NCBI RefSeq assembly: GCF_008386575.1
Contig: NZ_VUOA01000008.1
Location: 26,324-90,323 of the forward strand
Source of the DNA: Salinarimonas soli
GTDB lineage: Bacteria; Pseudomonadota; Alphaproteobacteria; Rhizobiales; Beijerinckiaceae
Direction: 5' to 3'
DNA length: 64,000 nt
Position 1 is the stretch's first letter, and every line of letters begins with the position of its first letter. The notes beneath the pieces were generated by a model. The model did not search any database. It saw only the letters and a program-made list of their open reading frames with translations, and was not told the origin of the DNA. This document shows, piece by piece, positions 1-8,416 of this stretch. The position numbers and the translations under genes were made by a program.

Positions 1-75
1 TCTGGAACGCCCTTCGAGGCTCCCCCGGATCAAGTCCGGGGTCGCACCTCAGGACGAGGGTGGCGAAGGCGGGGG
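1..75. repeat. Partial dispersed repeat at window edge
   Basis: The first bases share the strings CGCCCTTCGAGGCT and GGACGAGGGT with the intergenic region near 23274-23335. This suggests a dispersed noncoding repeat, cut by the window edge, lying downstream of glnD. Confidence 0.55.
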
Positions 76-113
76 ACGAGGTTGGAGGGGAGAAGAGACC
101 CCGTCCCAACCCC

Positions 114-2894
114 CTATCGAGCCGCCCCGTGCGCCGCCGTCCGCGGCGGCTCGGCGCCTGCGTCGATCACCTCGTGGAGGGCGCGCCGGATGGCGCCCTG
201 GCGGCTCGGGTGGGTCACCTTCCCGCCCGTGAGATCGCAGACGTAGAACACGTCCACCACCTTCTCGCCGAAGGTCGAGATGTGGGCCGAGGTGATGTTG
301 AGGTTGAGCTTTCCCAGCACCGTCGTGAGGTCGTAGAGCAGGCCCGGACGGTCGAGGCCGGAGATCTCCACCACCGTGTGGCGCGTCGACAGGGTGTTGT
401 CGATCACCACGTCGGGCACGACCTCGAAGGGCTTGGCGCGCCCGCGCTCCTGGCGCCGGCCCTCCACGAGGTCGGCGATCCGCACCTCGCCCTTGAGCGC
501 GCGCTCGATGGCGCCCGCCACCCGCTCGGCCCGGCGCAGCTCGTCGTCGTCCCGCTCGAAGGCGCGAGAGAGGAAGATCGTGTCGAGGGCGAAGCCGTCG
601 GCGGTGGTGAAGATCTGCGCGTCGACGATGTTGCCGCCCGCCGCCGCGCAGGCGCCCGTGATGATCGCGAGCAGGCGCGGATGGTCGGGGGAGAGCACGG
701 TGAGCTCCGTCACGCCGCGAAAGCCGTCCGTCTCCACCGCCGTCGAGACGGTCTGACCGGCTTCCTCGGCGGCGTGCATGAAGCGGGCGTGGCGCACCCG
801 CCGGGCATGGTCCACCTTCAGCCAATAGGCCGGGTAGTGGCGGGCCGCGTAGGCCGCGAAGGCGTCCGCGTCCCACTCCGGCAGATCGGCGCGCAACCGC
901 TCCTGGGCTTGGCGGACCCGGTCCATGCGCGCGACATCGGGGGTCTGGTCCCCGAGCAGCACCTCGGTCTCGTAATAGAGCGTGCGCAGGAGCTCGCCCT
1001 TCCAGCCCGTCCACACGCCGGGCCCCACCGCGCGGATGTCGGCGATGGTGAGGATCAGGAGGAGCCGCAGGCGCTCCATGGTCTGCACCACCTTGGCGAA
1101 GCTCTCGATGGTGCGCGGGTCGGAGAGGTCGCGGCTTTGCGCCGTCGTCGACATCACGAGATGGTTCTCGACGAGCCAGGCGGCGGTGTCGGTCTCGACG
1201 GCGTCGAGGCCGAAGCGGGGGCCGAGCGTGCGGGCGATGCGGGCGCCCGCCACGGAATGGTCCTCGGGCCGGCCCTTGGCGATGTCGTGCAGGAAGAGCG
1301 CCACGTAGAGCGCGCGGCGGTGGCGGAGCGCCGGGATCACCTGCTGGGAGAGCGGATGGGCATCGGCGAGGCGCCCCGCCTCGAGATCCGCGAGCTGGCC
1401 GATGGAGCGCAGCAGATGCTCGTCCACCGTGTAGTGGTGGTACATGTTGAACTGCATCATCGCCACGACGCGGCCGAAATCCGGCACGAAGCGGCCGAGC
1501 ACCCCGGCCTCGTTCATGAGCCGCAGCACGGCCTCGGGGGCGTTGCGCGAGGTCAGGATGTCGAGGAAGAGGCGGTTCGCCTCCGGGTCGGCGCGCAGGC
1601 TGGGCCCGATAAGCTTGAGCGATCGCGTGGCGAGCCGGCTCGCGTCCGGGTGGATCGGCAGGTTGTGGCGGTCGGCGAACCAGTAGAGGCGGATGAGGTT
1701 GACGGGATCGCGCTCGAAGGCGTCGTCGCCCCGGATGGTGAGGCGGTTGTTCTCGATGACGAACTCGTCCGAGTCGAGGGCCTGGCTCCGGCTGCGGCGG
1801 AACCGGCCGAGGAAGCGGTCGAGCATCGGCCGGGGCTTGGCCTGGCGCGCCTCCAGCTCGGCGCACACGATCGCCGTGAGGTCGCCGACATCCTTGGCGG
1901 CCGTGAAATAGGCCTTCATGAAGCGCTCGACCCCCGAGAGGCCGGCCCGCGGGGCATAGCCGATCCGCTCCGCGACCTGCCGCTGGAGATCGAAGGCGAG
2001 GCGCTCCTCGGCGCGGCCCGTGACGAAGTGCAGGTGGCAGCGCACCCGCCACAGGAACTCCTCGCAGCGCTCGAACTGGCGGAACTCCTCGGGCGTGAAC
2101 AGGCCCGCCCGCACGAGGTCCTTGGGGTCGCGGACCCGGTAGACGTACTTGGCGATCCAGAACAGGGTGTTGAGGTCGCGAAGCCCCCCCTTCCCGTCCT
2201 TGACGTTGGGCTCGACGCGGTAGCGCGAGGCGCCCGCCTTCGCCACCCGCGCATCCCGCTCCTTGAGCTTCGCGTCGACGAATTCCGGCGCCGTACCCGT
2301 CACGATCTCCTTGTCGAAGCGGCGCACGAGCTCGTCGTAGAGGGCCGCGTCGCCTAAGAGCAGACGGGTCTCCAGGAGGGCGGTGCGGATCGTCATGTCG
2401 GCCCGGCCCTCGCGCAGGCACTCGTCCACCGAGCGCGTGGCGTGGCCCACCTTCAGCTTGAGGTCCCACAGGACGTAGAGGACCGACTCGACGACGCTCT
2501 CGCCCCAGGCGGTCTGCTTGTAGGGCAGGAGGAAGAGGAGATCGACGTCGGAGCCCGGCGCCAGGGTGCCGCGCCCGTAGCCCCCCGTGGCCACGATCGC
2601 GAGGCGCTCGCCGGTGGAGGGATTGTCGGAGGGGTAGAGGTGGTGGATCACCGCCGCGTGGACGGTGCGGATCACCTCGTCCATGAGGTCGGACAGGTGG
2701 CGCGCGCAGGCGAGCCCGTCGCGCTCCGCGAGAAGGCGTTCCTGCGCCGCGGCGCGGCCCCGGTCGAGGATGGCGCGCAGCTCCGGCACGAGGCGGGCGC
2801 GGAACGCGGTGGGATCCCGCAGGCTCTCGTCCGCCATGTGCTGGAGCAGCTGGCGGAGCTCGCTTTCCGGGGCGGCGGGATCGGGTCGGTCCAT
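114..2894 (-). CDS. glnD: Bifunctional [protein-PII] uridylyltransferase/uridylyl-removing enzyme
   Basis: GlnD senses glutamine and adds or removes UMP on PII proteins, so it sits at the top of nitrogen regulation in the cytoplasm. The 926-residue product has the normal family length. The nucleotidyltransferase motif GGYGRGTLAPGSDVD lies at residues 104-118, with the two Asp metal ligands. The HD domain for UMP removal shows HHYTVDEH (about 486-493) and HDIAKG (536-541). Two ACT domains follow near residues 735-800 and 850-910, the second with GLDRPGLLYDL. The ATG at 2894 is the first start giving the full N-terminus. The gene diverges from the riboswitch-controlled transporter on the other strand. 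No frame damage is seen. Confidence 0.97.
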   Translation of the reverse strand: MDRPDPAAPESELRQLLQHMADESLRDPTAFRARLVPELRAILDRGRAAAQERLLAERDGLACARHLSDLMDEVIRTVHAAVIHHLYPSDNPSTGERLAIVATGGYGRGTLAPGSDVDLLFLLPYKQTAWGESVVESVLYVLWDLKLKVGHATRSVDECLREGRADMTIRTALLETRLLLGDAALYDELVRRFDKEIVTGTAPEFVDAKLKERDARVAKAGASRYRVEPNVKDGKGGLRDLNTLFWIAKYVYRVRDPKDLVRAGLFTPEEFRQFERCEEFLWRVRCHLHFVTGRAEERLAFDLQRQVAERIGYAPRAGLSGVERFMKAYFTAAKDVGDLTAIVCAELEARQAKPRPMLDRFLGRFRRSRSQALDSDEFVIENNRLTIRGDDAFERDPVNLIRLYWFADRHNLPIHPDASRLATRSLKLIGPSLRADPEANRLFLDILTSRNAPEAVLRLMNEAGVLGRFVPDFGRVVAMMQFNMYHHYTVDEHLLRSIGQLADLEAGRLADAHPLSQQVIPALRHRRALYVALFLHDIAKGRPEDHSVAGARIARTLGPRFGLDAVETDTAAWLVENHLVMSTTAQSRDLSDPRTIESFAKVVQTMERLRLLLILTIADIRAVGPGVWTGWKGELLRTLYYETEVLLGDQTPDVARMDRVRQAQERLRADLPEWDADAFAAYAARHYPAYWLKVDHARRVRHARFMHAAEEAGQTVSTAVETDGFRGVTELTVLSPDHPRLLAIITGACAAAGGNIVDAQIFTTADGFALDTIFLSRAFERDDDELRRAERVAGAIERALKGEVRIADLVEGRRQERGRAKPFEVVPDVVIDNTLSTRHTVVEISGLDRPGLLYDLTTVLGKLNLNITSAHISTFGEKVVDVFYVCDLTGGKVTHPSRQGAIRRALHEVIDAGAEPPRTAAHGAAR

Positions 2895-3010
2895 CGCCCG
2901 GCTCTAGCACACAAGCGCGCGGGCGCGGAAGGCGGCCGAGGCGCCGCGGCGGGCGCCCGGGCGCGACGTGGACCGACAGGGCGGACGAAGGTTCTTTTTT
3001 GCATTTTCGT

Positions 3011-3039
3011 TTGACATAACGAACGACCTTCCGCATGGT
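3011..3039 (+). promoter_or_regulatory. Candidate sigma70-type promoter for the riboswitch-transporter unit
   Basis: A perfect TTGACA lies at 3011-3016 in an AT-rich patch between the divergent glnD and transporter genes. With 17 bp spacing the -10 would be CATGGT (3034-3039), a weak match. Transcription would then start about where the SAM-II aptamer begins, which supports the call. Confidence 0.5.
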
Positions 3040-3042
3040 TGG

Positions 3043-3100
3043 CCTGCGCCGATTTGAGCTTGCAGCTTGCGGGCGCGAAACAAATGCAGCTAAAGCGCGA
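3043..3100 (+). promoter_or_regulatory. SAM-II (SAM_alpha) riboswitch
   Basis: This leader matches the compact SAM-II H-type pseudoknot. P1 can form from GCGCC (3046-3050) and GGCGC (3072-3076). The loop begins with the conserved GATTTGA at 3051-3057. The pseudoknot helix pairs TTGCA (3060-3064) with TGCAG (3085-3089). The 3' strand carries AAATG followed by the signature GCTAAA (3089-3094). A further hairpin, GCGGG (3102-3106) with CCCGC (3118-3122), lies between the aptamer and the AGAGGA ribosome-binding site of the next gene. SAM-II binds S-adenosylmethionine and normally lowers expression of sulfur/methionine genes. The class was assigned from memory of the consensus and not by a covariance search. 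Confidence 0.8.
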
Positions 3101-3146
3101 AGCGGGTCCATCTCAGGCCCGCGATGCGCGACCAAGAGGACGTTCC

Positions 3147-4121
3147 ATGCTCCCCTCCCGTCGCAATCTCTTCTCACTCCTCGCCGCCGGCCTGATTTCG
3201 TTCGGTATGGCGGACGCCGCCCGGGCCCAGGCGCCCCGCGAGATCCGGATCGATTACGCCACCTACAACCCCGTGAGCCTCGTCCTGAAGGAGCGCGGCA
3301 TCCTCGAGCGCGCGCTCGCGGGGGACGGGATCGGCGTGCGCTGGGTGCAGTCGCTGGGCTCCAACAAGGCCCTGGAGTTCCTGAACGCGGGCTCCCTCGA
3401 TTTCGGCTCCACAGCCGGCGCCGCCGCCCTCATCGGGCGCATCAACGGCAACCCGATCAAGTCGGTCTACGTCTATTCGCGCCCGGAATGGACCGCCCTC
3501 GTCACCCGCAAGGACAGCCCGGTCGCCTCCGTGGCCGACCTCAAGGGCAAGCGCATCGCCGTGACGCGCGGCACGGACCCCCACATCTTCCTCGTACGCT
3601 CGCTGCGCGAGGCGGGCCTCACCGAGCGCGACGTGCGCCTCGTCCTGCTCCAGCACCCCGACGGGCGCACGGCCCTGGAGCGGGGCGACGTCGATGCCTG
3701 GGCAGGCCTCGACCCGCTCATGGCGGCGGCCGAGATCGAGAGCGGCGCGCGCCTGTTCCACCGCAACGCGGCCGCCAACACCTGGGGCATCCTCAACGTC
3801 CGCGAGGCCTTCGCGCGGGAGAACCCCGCCCTCGTGAACCGGGTCCTGGCGGCCTACGAGGAGGCCCGCGCCTGGGCCCTCGCCAACCCGGCGGAGCTGA
3901 AGGCGCTGCTGGTCGGCTTCACGAAGCTGCCCGAGCCCGTGGTGGCGCGCCAGCTGGAGCGCACCGAGCTCACCCACTCGGCGATCGGCCCGGCCCAGAT
4001 CGACACCATCCTCCAGGCGGGCCTCGCCCTCCAGGAGGCCGGCGTCCTGCCCGCCGGCACGGACGTCCACGCCGCCCTCGACGCCCTCGTCGACCGCCGC
4101 TTCGCCACCGCGGCGCGGTAG
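3147..4121 (+). CDS. ABC transporter periplasmic substrate-binding protein (aliphatic sulfonate/nitrate/taurine family)
   Basis: This is the solute-binding component of an importer completed by the permease and ATPase downstream. The ATG at 3147 has AGAGGA six bases upstream and gives 324 residues. It starts with a basic export signal (MLPSRRNLFSLLAAG) ending near AARAQA. The mature part begins with IRIDYATYNPVSLVLKERG and contains DLKGKRIAVTRGTDPHIFL, as in SsuA/TauA-like proteins. The ligand cannot be read from sequence, but the SAM-II riboswitch favours a sulfur source such as an alkanesulfonate. A GC-rich repeat lies between this gene and the permease, so co-transcription through it is inferred. 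Confidence 0.88.
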   Translation: MLPSRRNLFSLLAAGLISFGMADAARAQAPREIRIDYATYNPVSLVLKERGILERALAGDGIGVRWVQSLGSNKALEFLNAGSLDFGSTAGAAALIGRINGNPIKSVYVYSRPEWTALVTRKDSPVASVADLKGKRIAVTRGTDPHIFLVRSLREAGLTERDVRLVLLQHPDGRTALERGDVDAWAGLDPLMAAAEIESGARLFHRNAAANTWGILNVREAFARENPALVNRVLAAYEEARAWALANPAELKALLVGFTKLPEPVVARQLERTELTHSAIGPAQIDTILQAGLALQEAGVLPAGTDVHAALDALVDRRFATAAR

Positions 4122-4122
4122 C

Positions 4123-4290
4123 GCTCTTCCCCCTCCCCCTTGCGGGGAGGGGCCGGGGGTGGGGGTGGTCCCGCTGGGCTGGCCGGCGCAAGGCCTGCCT
4201 GTACCGGCCTGGAGCCCTCCTTCCCCACCTCCAGCTCCGACTTTACGCCCCCCACCCCTGCCCCCTCCCCGCAAGGGGGGGGGACCGGAT
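4123..4290. repeat. Mirror-image GC-rich intergenic element (family A)
   Basis: This is a ~165 bp element whose ends are inverted copies. The left end has CCCCTCCCC and GGGGAGGGG stems followed by GGGGGTGGGGGT, and the right end mirrors this with ACCCC runs and CCCTCCCCGCAAGGGG. It shares internal CAGCTCCGACTTT with the element at 58826-58995. It sits inside the transporter operon between the binding-protein and permease genes. Confidence 0.8.
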
Positions 4291-4297
4291 CACCCCC

Positions 4298-5116
4298 ATG
4301 ACCGCAACCGACACCCTCGCGCCCTCGCCCGCCCCGGCCCGCACCGCCCTTCGCGTGCCCGCCGCGGCGCTCGGGCTCGCGCTGCCGGTGGTGATGGCGC
4401 TCGCCTGGGAGGGCGCGGTGCGCATGGGGATCGCCGAGGGGCGCCTGATGCCGCCGCCGAGCCGGATCGGCGCCATGCTCCTCGACCTCGCGCGCTCAGG
4501 CGACCTCGTGCTCCACGGCGGCGCGACCCTGGGGCGGGTCGCGGCAGGGTTCGCGCTCGGCGCCGTCGCGGGCATCGGGTTCGGCGCCCTGTCGGGGGCG
4601 AGCCCCCCCGCGCGCCGGCTCCTCGACCCGACCCTGCAGGCCCTGCGGGCGATCCCCTCCATCGCCTGGGTGCCCCTCTTCATCCTGTGGCTCGGGATCT
4701 TCGAGGCGTCCAAGGTGGCGCTGATCGCGGTGGGCGTGTTCTTCCCCGTCTATCTCGGGGTCGTGGGCGCGATCCTCGGCGTCGACCGCAAGCTCGTGGA
4801 GGTCGGCCGGGTGTTTCGCCTCAACCGCAGCCAGCTCGCCCGGCGCATCCTGCTCCCGGCCGTCCTGCCCGACACGGTCACGGCCCTGCGCTCCGGCCTC
4901 GGTCTCGGCTTCATGTTCGTCGTGGCGGCCGAGTTCATGGGCGCCTCGGAGGGCCTGGGCTACCTCCTCGTCGACGGGCAGCAGATGGGCAAGCCCGACC
5001 AGATCCTCGCCGCCATCATCGCCTTCGCGCTCCTCGGCAAGGCCGCCGACACCCTGCTCGTGGCGGCGACCGCGCCGCTCCTGCGCTGGCAGGACACGGC
5101 CCGCGAGCGCCTCTGA
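4298..5116 (+). CDS. ABC transporter permease (SsuC/TauC family)
   Basis: This is the inner-membrane permease of the importer, 272 residues from the ATG at 4298. It has about six hydrophobic segments, including ALGLALPVVMALAWEG near the N-terminus and IAWVPLFILWLGIFEASKV in the middle. The family EAA-type loop is seen around the stretch starting RQIL-like RRILLPAVLPDTVTALRSG, which docks to the ATPase. Length and layout match binding-protein-dependent permeases for sulfonate, nitrate or taurine. The ATPase gene starts 11 bases after the stop, so the two are surely co-transcribed. Confidence 0.9.
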   Translation: MTATDTLAPSPAPARTALRVPAAALGLALPVVMALAWEGAVRMGIAEGRLMPPPSRIGAMLLDLARSGDLVLHGGATLGRVAAGFALGAVAGIGFGALSGASPPARRLLDPTLQALRAIPSIAWVPLFILWLGIFEASKVALIAVGVFFPVYLGVVGAILGVDRKLVEVGRVFRLNRSQLARRILLPAVLPDTVTALRSGLGLGFMFVVAAEFMGASEGLGYLLVDGQQMGKPDQILAAIIAFALLGKAADTLLVAATAPLLRWQDTARERL

Positions 5117-5127
5117 CGGACACCGCC

Positions 5128-5910
5128 ATGCTCGCCCTCGCCCATCTCTCCAAGACCTACGCCGACGGAACCCGGGCGCTCGCCGACGTGAACCTGGAGG
5201 TGCGCGCGGGCGAGATCGTCGCGCTCATCGGCGGCTCGGGCTGCGGCAAGACCACCCTCATGCGCCTCGTCGCGGGGCTCGACCGGCCGAGCGCGGGGGC
5301 CATCCGGGTCGACGGCGAGGCGGTCGAGGGGCCGCATCCGGCGGTGGGCGTGGTGTTCCAGGAGCCCCGCCTCCTGCCCTGGCTCGACATCGCCGACAAT
5401 GTGGGCTTCGGCCTCCTCGACCGGCCGGCTCCGGAGCGCCGCGCCCGGGTCGCGGCGGCGCTAGAGCGGGTGGGGCTTGCCGAGCATGCCCGGCGCCGGC
5501 CCCGGGACCTGTCGGGCGGGCAGCAGCAGCGCGTCGCCATCGCCCGCGCCTTCGTGACCCGCCCCCGCGTGCTCCTTCTCGACGAGCCGTTCTCCGCCCT
5601 CGACGCCCTCACCCGGGCGAGCCTGCACGAGGGGCTGCTCGCGCTTTGGGGCCAGGACCGGCCGACCATCGTGCTCGTCACCCACGACGTCGGCGAGGCG
5701 GTGGCCCTGGCCGACCGGGCCGTGGTGATGCGGCCCAAGCCCGGGCGGGTCGACGACGAGGTGCCGCTGCGCCTCGCCCGGCCCCGCGACCGCGCCTCCC
5801 CCGCCTTCGAGGCCGCGAGCCGCCGGGTGATGGCGGCCCTCGACCGCTCGCTCACCCCCGACGAGTCCCGCCCCGCGCGCGAGCCGCAGGGCGCGGCCCT
5901 GTGGTGGTAG
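5128..5910 (+). CDS. ABC transporter ATP-binding protein (SsuB/TauB family)
   Basis: This is the ATPase of the importer, 260 residues. It shows Walker A GGSGCGKTT, the Q-loop in VVFQEPRLLPWL, signature LSGGQQQRVAIARAF, Walker B VLLLDEPFSALD and the switch His in VLVTHDVGEA. The EPRLLPW stretch after the Q-loop is typical of the nitrate/sulfonate/taurine branch. The start ATG at 5128 closely follows the permease stop. With the preceding two genes it makes a complete importer, and its specificity is inferred from the SAM-II leader. Confidence 0.93.
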   Translation: MLALAHLSKTYADGTRALADVNLEVRAGEIVALIGGSGCGKTTLMRLVAGLDRPSAGAIRVDGEAVEGPHPAVGVVFQEPRLLPWLDIADNVGFGLLDRPAPERRARVAAALERVGLAEHARRRPRDLSGGQQQRVAIARAFVTRPRVLLLDEPFSALDALTRASLHEGLLALWGQDRPTIVLVTHDVGEAVALADRAVVMRPKPGRVDDEVPLRLARPRDRASPAFEAASRRVMAALDRSLTPDESRPAREPQGAALWW

Positions 5911-5959
5911 GCGCCGGGTTCCGCTAAACCAAGACCGCCCTCTCGATTCCGGAGACGAC

Positions 5960-6469
5960 ATGGACGCCACGGCTCTTCGCGCCATCCAGGCGCCGATCAA
6001 GGACAAGTACCGCAACGACCCCGACGCCGCCCTGATCACGCTCAAGGCGCAGGGGACGCTGGAGGACGGCGCCATCGCCTGCAAGGTCGAGACCGGGCGG
6101 GCGCTGGCCGTCGCCGGCCTCCACCCCGCCTCCGGCGGCTCGGGGGCCGACCTGTGCTCCGGCGACATGCTGCTGGAGGCCCTCGTCGCCTGCGCGGGCG
6201 TGACCCTCAAGGCGGTCGCGACCGCGCTGCAGATCGAGCTGCGCCACGGGGTGGTGCGCGCCGAGGGCGATCTCGACTTCCGCGGCACGCTCGGCGTCGA
6301 CAAGGGCGCCCCCGTGGGCTTCCGCGAGATCCGCCTCGCCTTCGACCTCGACACCGACGCCCACGAGGACCAGGTCGCCCAGCTCATCAAGCTCACCGAG
6401 CGCTATTGCGTGATCTTCCAGACCCTGAACCACCGGCCCGAGCTGACCGTGGCGGTGAACCGGGGGTAA
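5960..6469 (+). CDS. OsmC family protein
   Basis: The 169-residue product looks like an OsmC/Ohr-fold protein, a family that includes thiol peroxidases acting on organic hydroperoxides. The second half has the family pattern LLEALVACAGVTLKAVATAL with one central Cys, and a second region with TERYCVIFQTL carries the other Cys. Both peroxidatic and resolving Cys candidates are therefore present. An ATG at 5960 preceded by GGAGACG gives the start. It follows the ATPase by 49 bases and could be read through, though a role with the importer is not shown. Confidence 0.85.
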   Translation: MDATALRAIQAPIKDKYRNDPDAALITLKAQGTLEDGAIACKVETGRALAVAGLHPASGGSGADLCSGDMLLEALVACAGVTLKAVATALQIELRHGVVRAEGDLDFRGTLGVDKGAPVGFREIRLAFDLDTDAHEDQVAQLIKLTERYCVIFQTLNHRPELTVAVNRG

Positions 6470-6892
6470 GCGGGCGCCGCTACGCTGCCGTCTGCTCGCG
6501 CTGCGCCAACGCTTCAGTGGATCGCCTTTCCCTAGAGAGCGAGGCAACGGGTCCGGCCCTGAGCCCGGCAACGGCGTTGAGCCGCCCGCGCTGGCGCGCG
6601 GTACCCCGCTCGTCGCCCTCACGGGCGACACTCTCCCCTGAGGGGAGAGAGGGCGCGGCGGCTCGCGACCGTCTGACCTTGGGAAGCGCAGTCAGGCGGC
6701 ACCACCTCCCTCCCCTCAGGGGAGGGGCAGGGGTGGGGTAAGCCGCGCCAGCGGCTGCCTCCAGGGATCGTGACGCTTCCAGGACAGAGCGGTGCAGCGG
6801 GCCGAGACCTGAGCCCCGGCGGCACTCCCCGGGAGCGGAGGGCGGTGGGCGAATCTCGCGGCCTCCACGGGAGGGAGCCGGCCCCCTCCCCT
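6470..6892. repeat. Convergent intergenic region with mirror-image GC-rich repeat
   Basis: No gene is seen in this 423 bp gap between the convergent OsmC and ccr genes. An inverted pair lies at about 6629-6745: CTCTCCCCTGAGGGGAGAG on the left and CCCTCCCCTCAGGGGAGGGG on the right. It belongs to the same general class as the other intergenic elements in the window and may act as a bidirectional transcription barrier (inference). Confidence 0.65.
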
Positions 6893-8167
6893 TCAGCCGC
6901 CCGTCGCCTCGATCACGTCCTCGAGCGTGCGCAAGCCGGTGCGGGGCGCGTTGACGAGCACGGCCATGTTGCCCGGGGCGTGCTGGTTCTTCCACATCTT
7001 GGTGTGGGCCTGGGGGATCTTCTCCCAGGGGAACACCTCGGAGAGGCAGGGGTCGATGCGCCGGTCGATGACGAACTGGTTCGCGGCGGCCGCCTGCTTG
7101 AGGTGGGCGAAGTGCGAGCCCTGGATCCGCTTCTGCCGCATCCAGACGTAGCGGGCGTCGAAGGTGATGTTGAAGCCCGTGGTGCCGGCGCAGAACACCA
7201 CCATGCCGCCGCGCTTCACCACCAGCGCCGAGACCGGGAAGGTCTGCTCGCCGGGGTGCTCGAAGACGATGTCGACGTCGCGCTTGCCCGTGATGTCCCA
7301 GATCGCCTTGCCGAACTTGCGCGCCTCCTTCACCCAGGTGGCGTATTCGGGCGTGTTGACGACCGGCATCTGGCCCCAGCAGGCGAAGTCCTTGCGGTTG
7401 ATGACGCCCTTGGCGCCCAGGCTCATCACGTAGTCGCGCTTCGTCTCGTCGGAGATCACGCCGATGGCGTTGGCGCCCGACGCCGCGCAGAGCTGCACGC
7501 CGAAGACGCCCAAGCCCCCCGAGGCGCCCCAGACCAGCACGTTGTCGCCGGGCTTGAGGGTGTGGGGCGCGTGGCCGAAGAGCATGCGATAGGCGGTGGC
7601 CAGCGTCAGCGTATAGCAGGCCGCCTCCTCCCAGGTGAGGTGGGGCGGCTTGATCATGAGCTGGCGCGACTGCACGCGGCAGAACTGGCCGAAGGAGCCG
7701 TCCGGGGTCTCGTAGCCCCAGATGCGCTGGGACGACGAGAACATCGGGTCGCCGCCATTGCACTCCTCGTCGTCGCCGTCGTCCTGGTTGCAATGGACGA
7801 TGACGGCGTCGCCGACCTTCCAGCGCTTCACCTTGGCGCCCACCGCCCAGACGATGCCTGAGGCGTCCGAGCCCGCCACGTGGAAGTCGGCCTTGTGGCC
7901 GTCGAAGGGGGAGATGGGCTGGCCCAAGGCCGCCCAGATGCCGTTGTAGTTCACGCCCGCCGCCATCACGAGGACGAGCACCTCATCGTCGCCGATCGCC
8001 CAGGTGGGCACCTCCTCCAGCTGCATCGCCTCGTCGGGCGGGCCGTGCCGCTCGTGCCGGATGGCCCAGGCCGTCATCGTTGAGGGCACGTAGCCGAGGG
8101 GCGGGATCTCGCCGATGCGATAGCTCGCCTTGGGGCCGGGGTCCTTGCGCAACGCCTGAACCGTCAT
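6893..8167 (-). CDS. ccr: Crotonyl-CoA carboxylase/reductase
   Basis: Ccr reductively carboxylates crotonyl-CoA to ethylmalonyl-CoA with NADPH and CO2, the defining step of the ethylmalonyl-CoA pathway for acetyl-CoA assimilation. The 424-residue protein is a zinc-less MDR reductase with the nucleotide-binding GASGGLGVFGVQLCAASGA and the Ccr-typical VFEHPGEQTFPVSALVVKRGG. The N-terminus GEIPPLGYVPSTMTAWAIR is also typical. The ATG at 8167 is chosen because GAGAGG lies upstream, and a TTG 15 bases earlier is less likely. It diverges from ecm, the gene for a later step of the same pathway. Confidence 0.95.
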   Translation of the reverse strand: MTVQALRKDPGPKASYRIGEIPPLGYVPSTMTAWAIRHERHGPPDEAMQLEEVPTWAIGDDEVLVLVMAAGVNYNGIWAALGQPISPFDGHKADFHVAGSDASGIVWAVGAKVKRWKVGDAVIVHCNQDDGDDEECNGGDPMFSSSQRIWGYETPDGSFGQFCRVQSRQLMIKPPHLTWEEAACYTLTLATAYRMLFGHAPHTLKPGDNVLVWGASGGLGVFGVQLCAASGANAIGVISDETKRDYVMSLGAKGVINRKDFACWGQMPVVNTPEYATWVKEARKFGKAIWDITGKRDVDIVFEHPGEQTFPVSALVVKRGGMVVFCAGTTGFNITFDARYVWMRQKRIQGSHFAHLKQAAAANQFVIDRRIDPCLSEVFPWEKIPQAHTKMWKNQHAPGNMAVLVNAPRTGLRTLEDVIEATGG

Positions 8168-8416
8168 GGCACGCCCTCTCAAGTTTGGTTTCGTAAGGGG
8201 AGGTTAACCGGCACGTTGATGCGCCGCAACATGGACGAAAGGCTCCATGCCGTGTGGACTGCAACGCTTGGGCGCTCTCGCCGGTTTCGCTCTCAAATCC
8301 CGGTTTTTTAGTCAGGATTGCTGACCTCTTCTTTGAACTTTCAGTGGCTGGCGCGGATGGAACGAAGCTGTACGATAGTGCATTGCACCTAAAACAATGA
8401 CGCCAAGGGACGGGAC
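8168..8416. promoter_or_regulatory. Divergent ccr-ecm control region
   Basis: This 249 bp region must carry promoters for both pathway genes. It holds a perfect GTGCA-T-TGCAC palindrome at 8378-8388, 28 bases before the ecm ATG, a candidate operator for a dimeric regulator. A CtrA-like GTAA-N7-TTAACC lies at 8193-8209, close upstream of ccr. No cobalamin riboswitch pattern is recognised, although ecm is a B12 enzyme. Confidence 0.5.

Noticed and set aside
60-3177. Long open frames antisense to or overlapping glnD
   Set aside because: They mirror glnD in other frames, have Arg/Pro/Gly- or His/Val-rich text and no family match. High GC content alone makes such frames.
4123-4290. Palindromic GC-rich elements as CRISPR arrays or insertion sequences
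   Set aside because: They are single mirror-image units without regular spacers and carry no transposase.
8168-8416. Cobalamin riboswitch upstream of the B12-dependent ecm
   Set aside because: No B12-box-like conserved core was found, and the gap is too short and lacks the expected helices.
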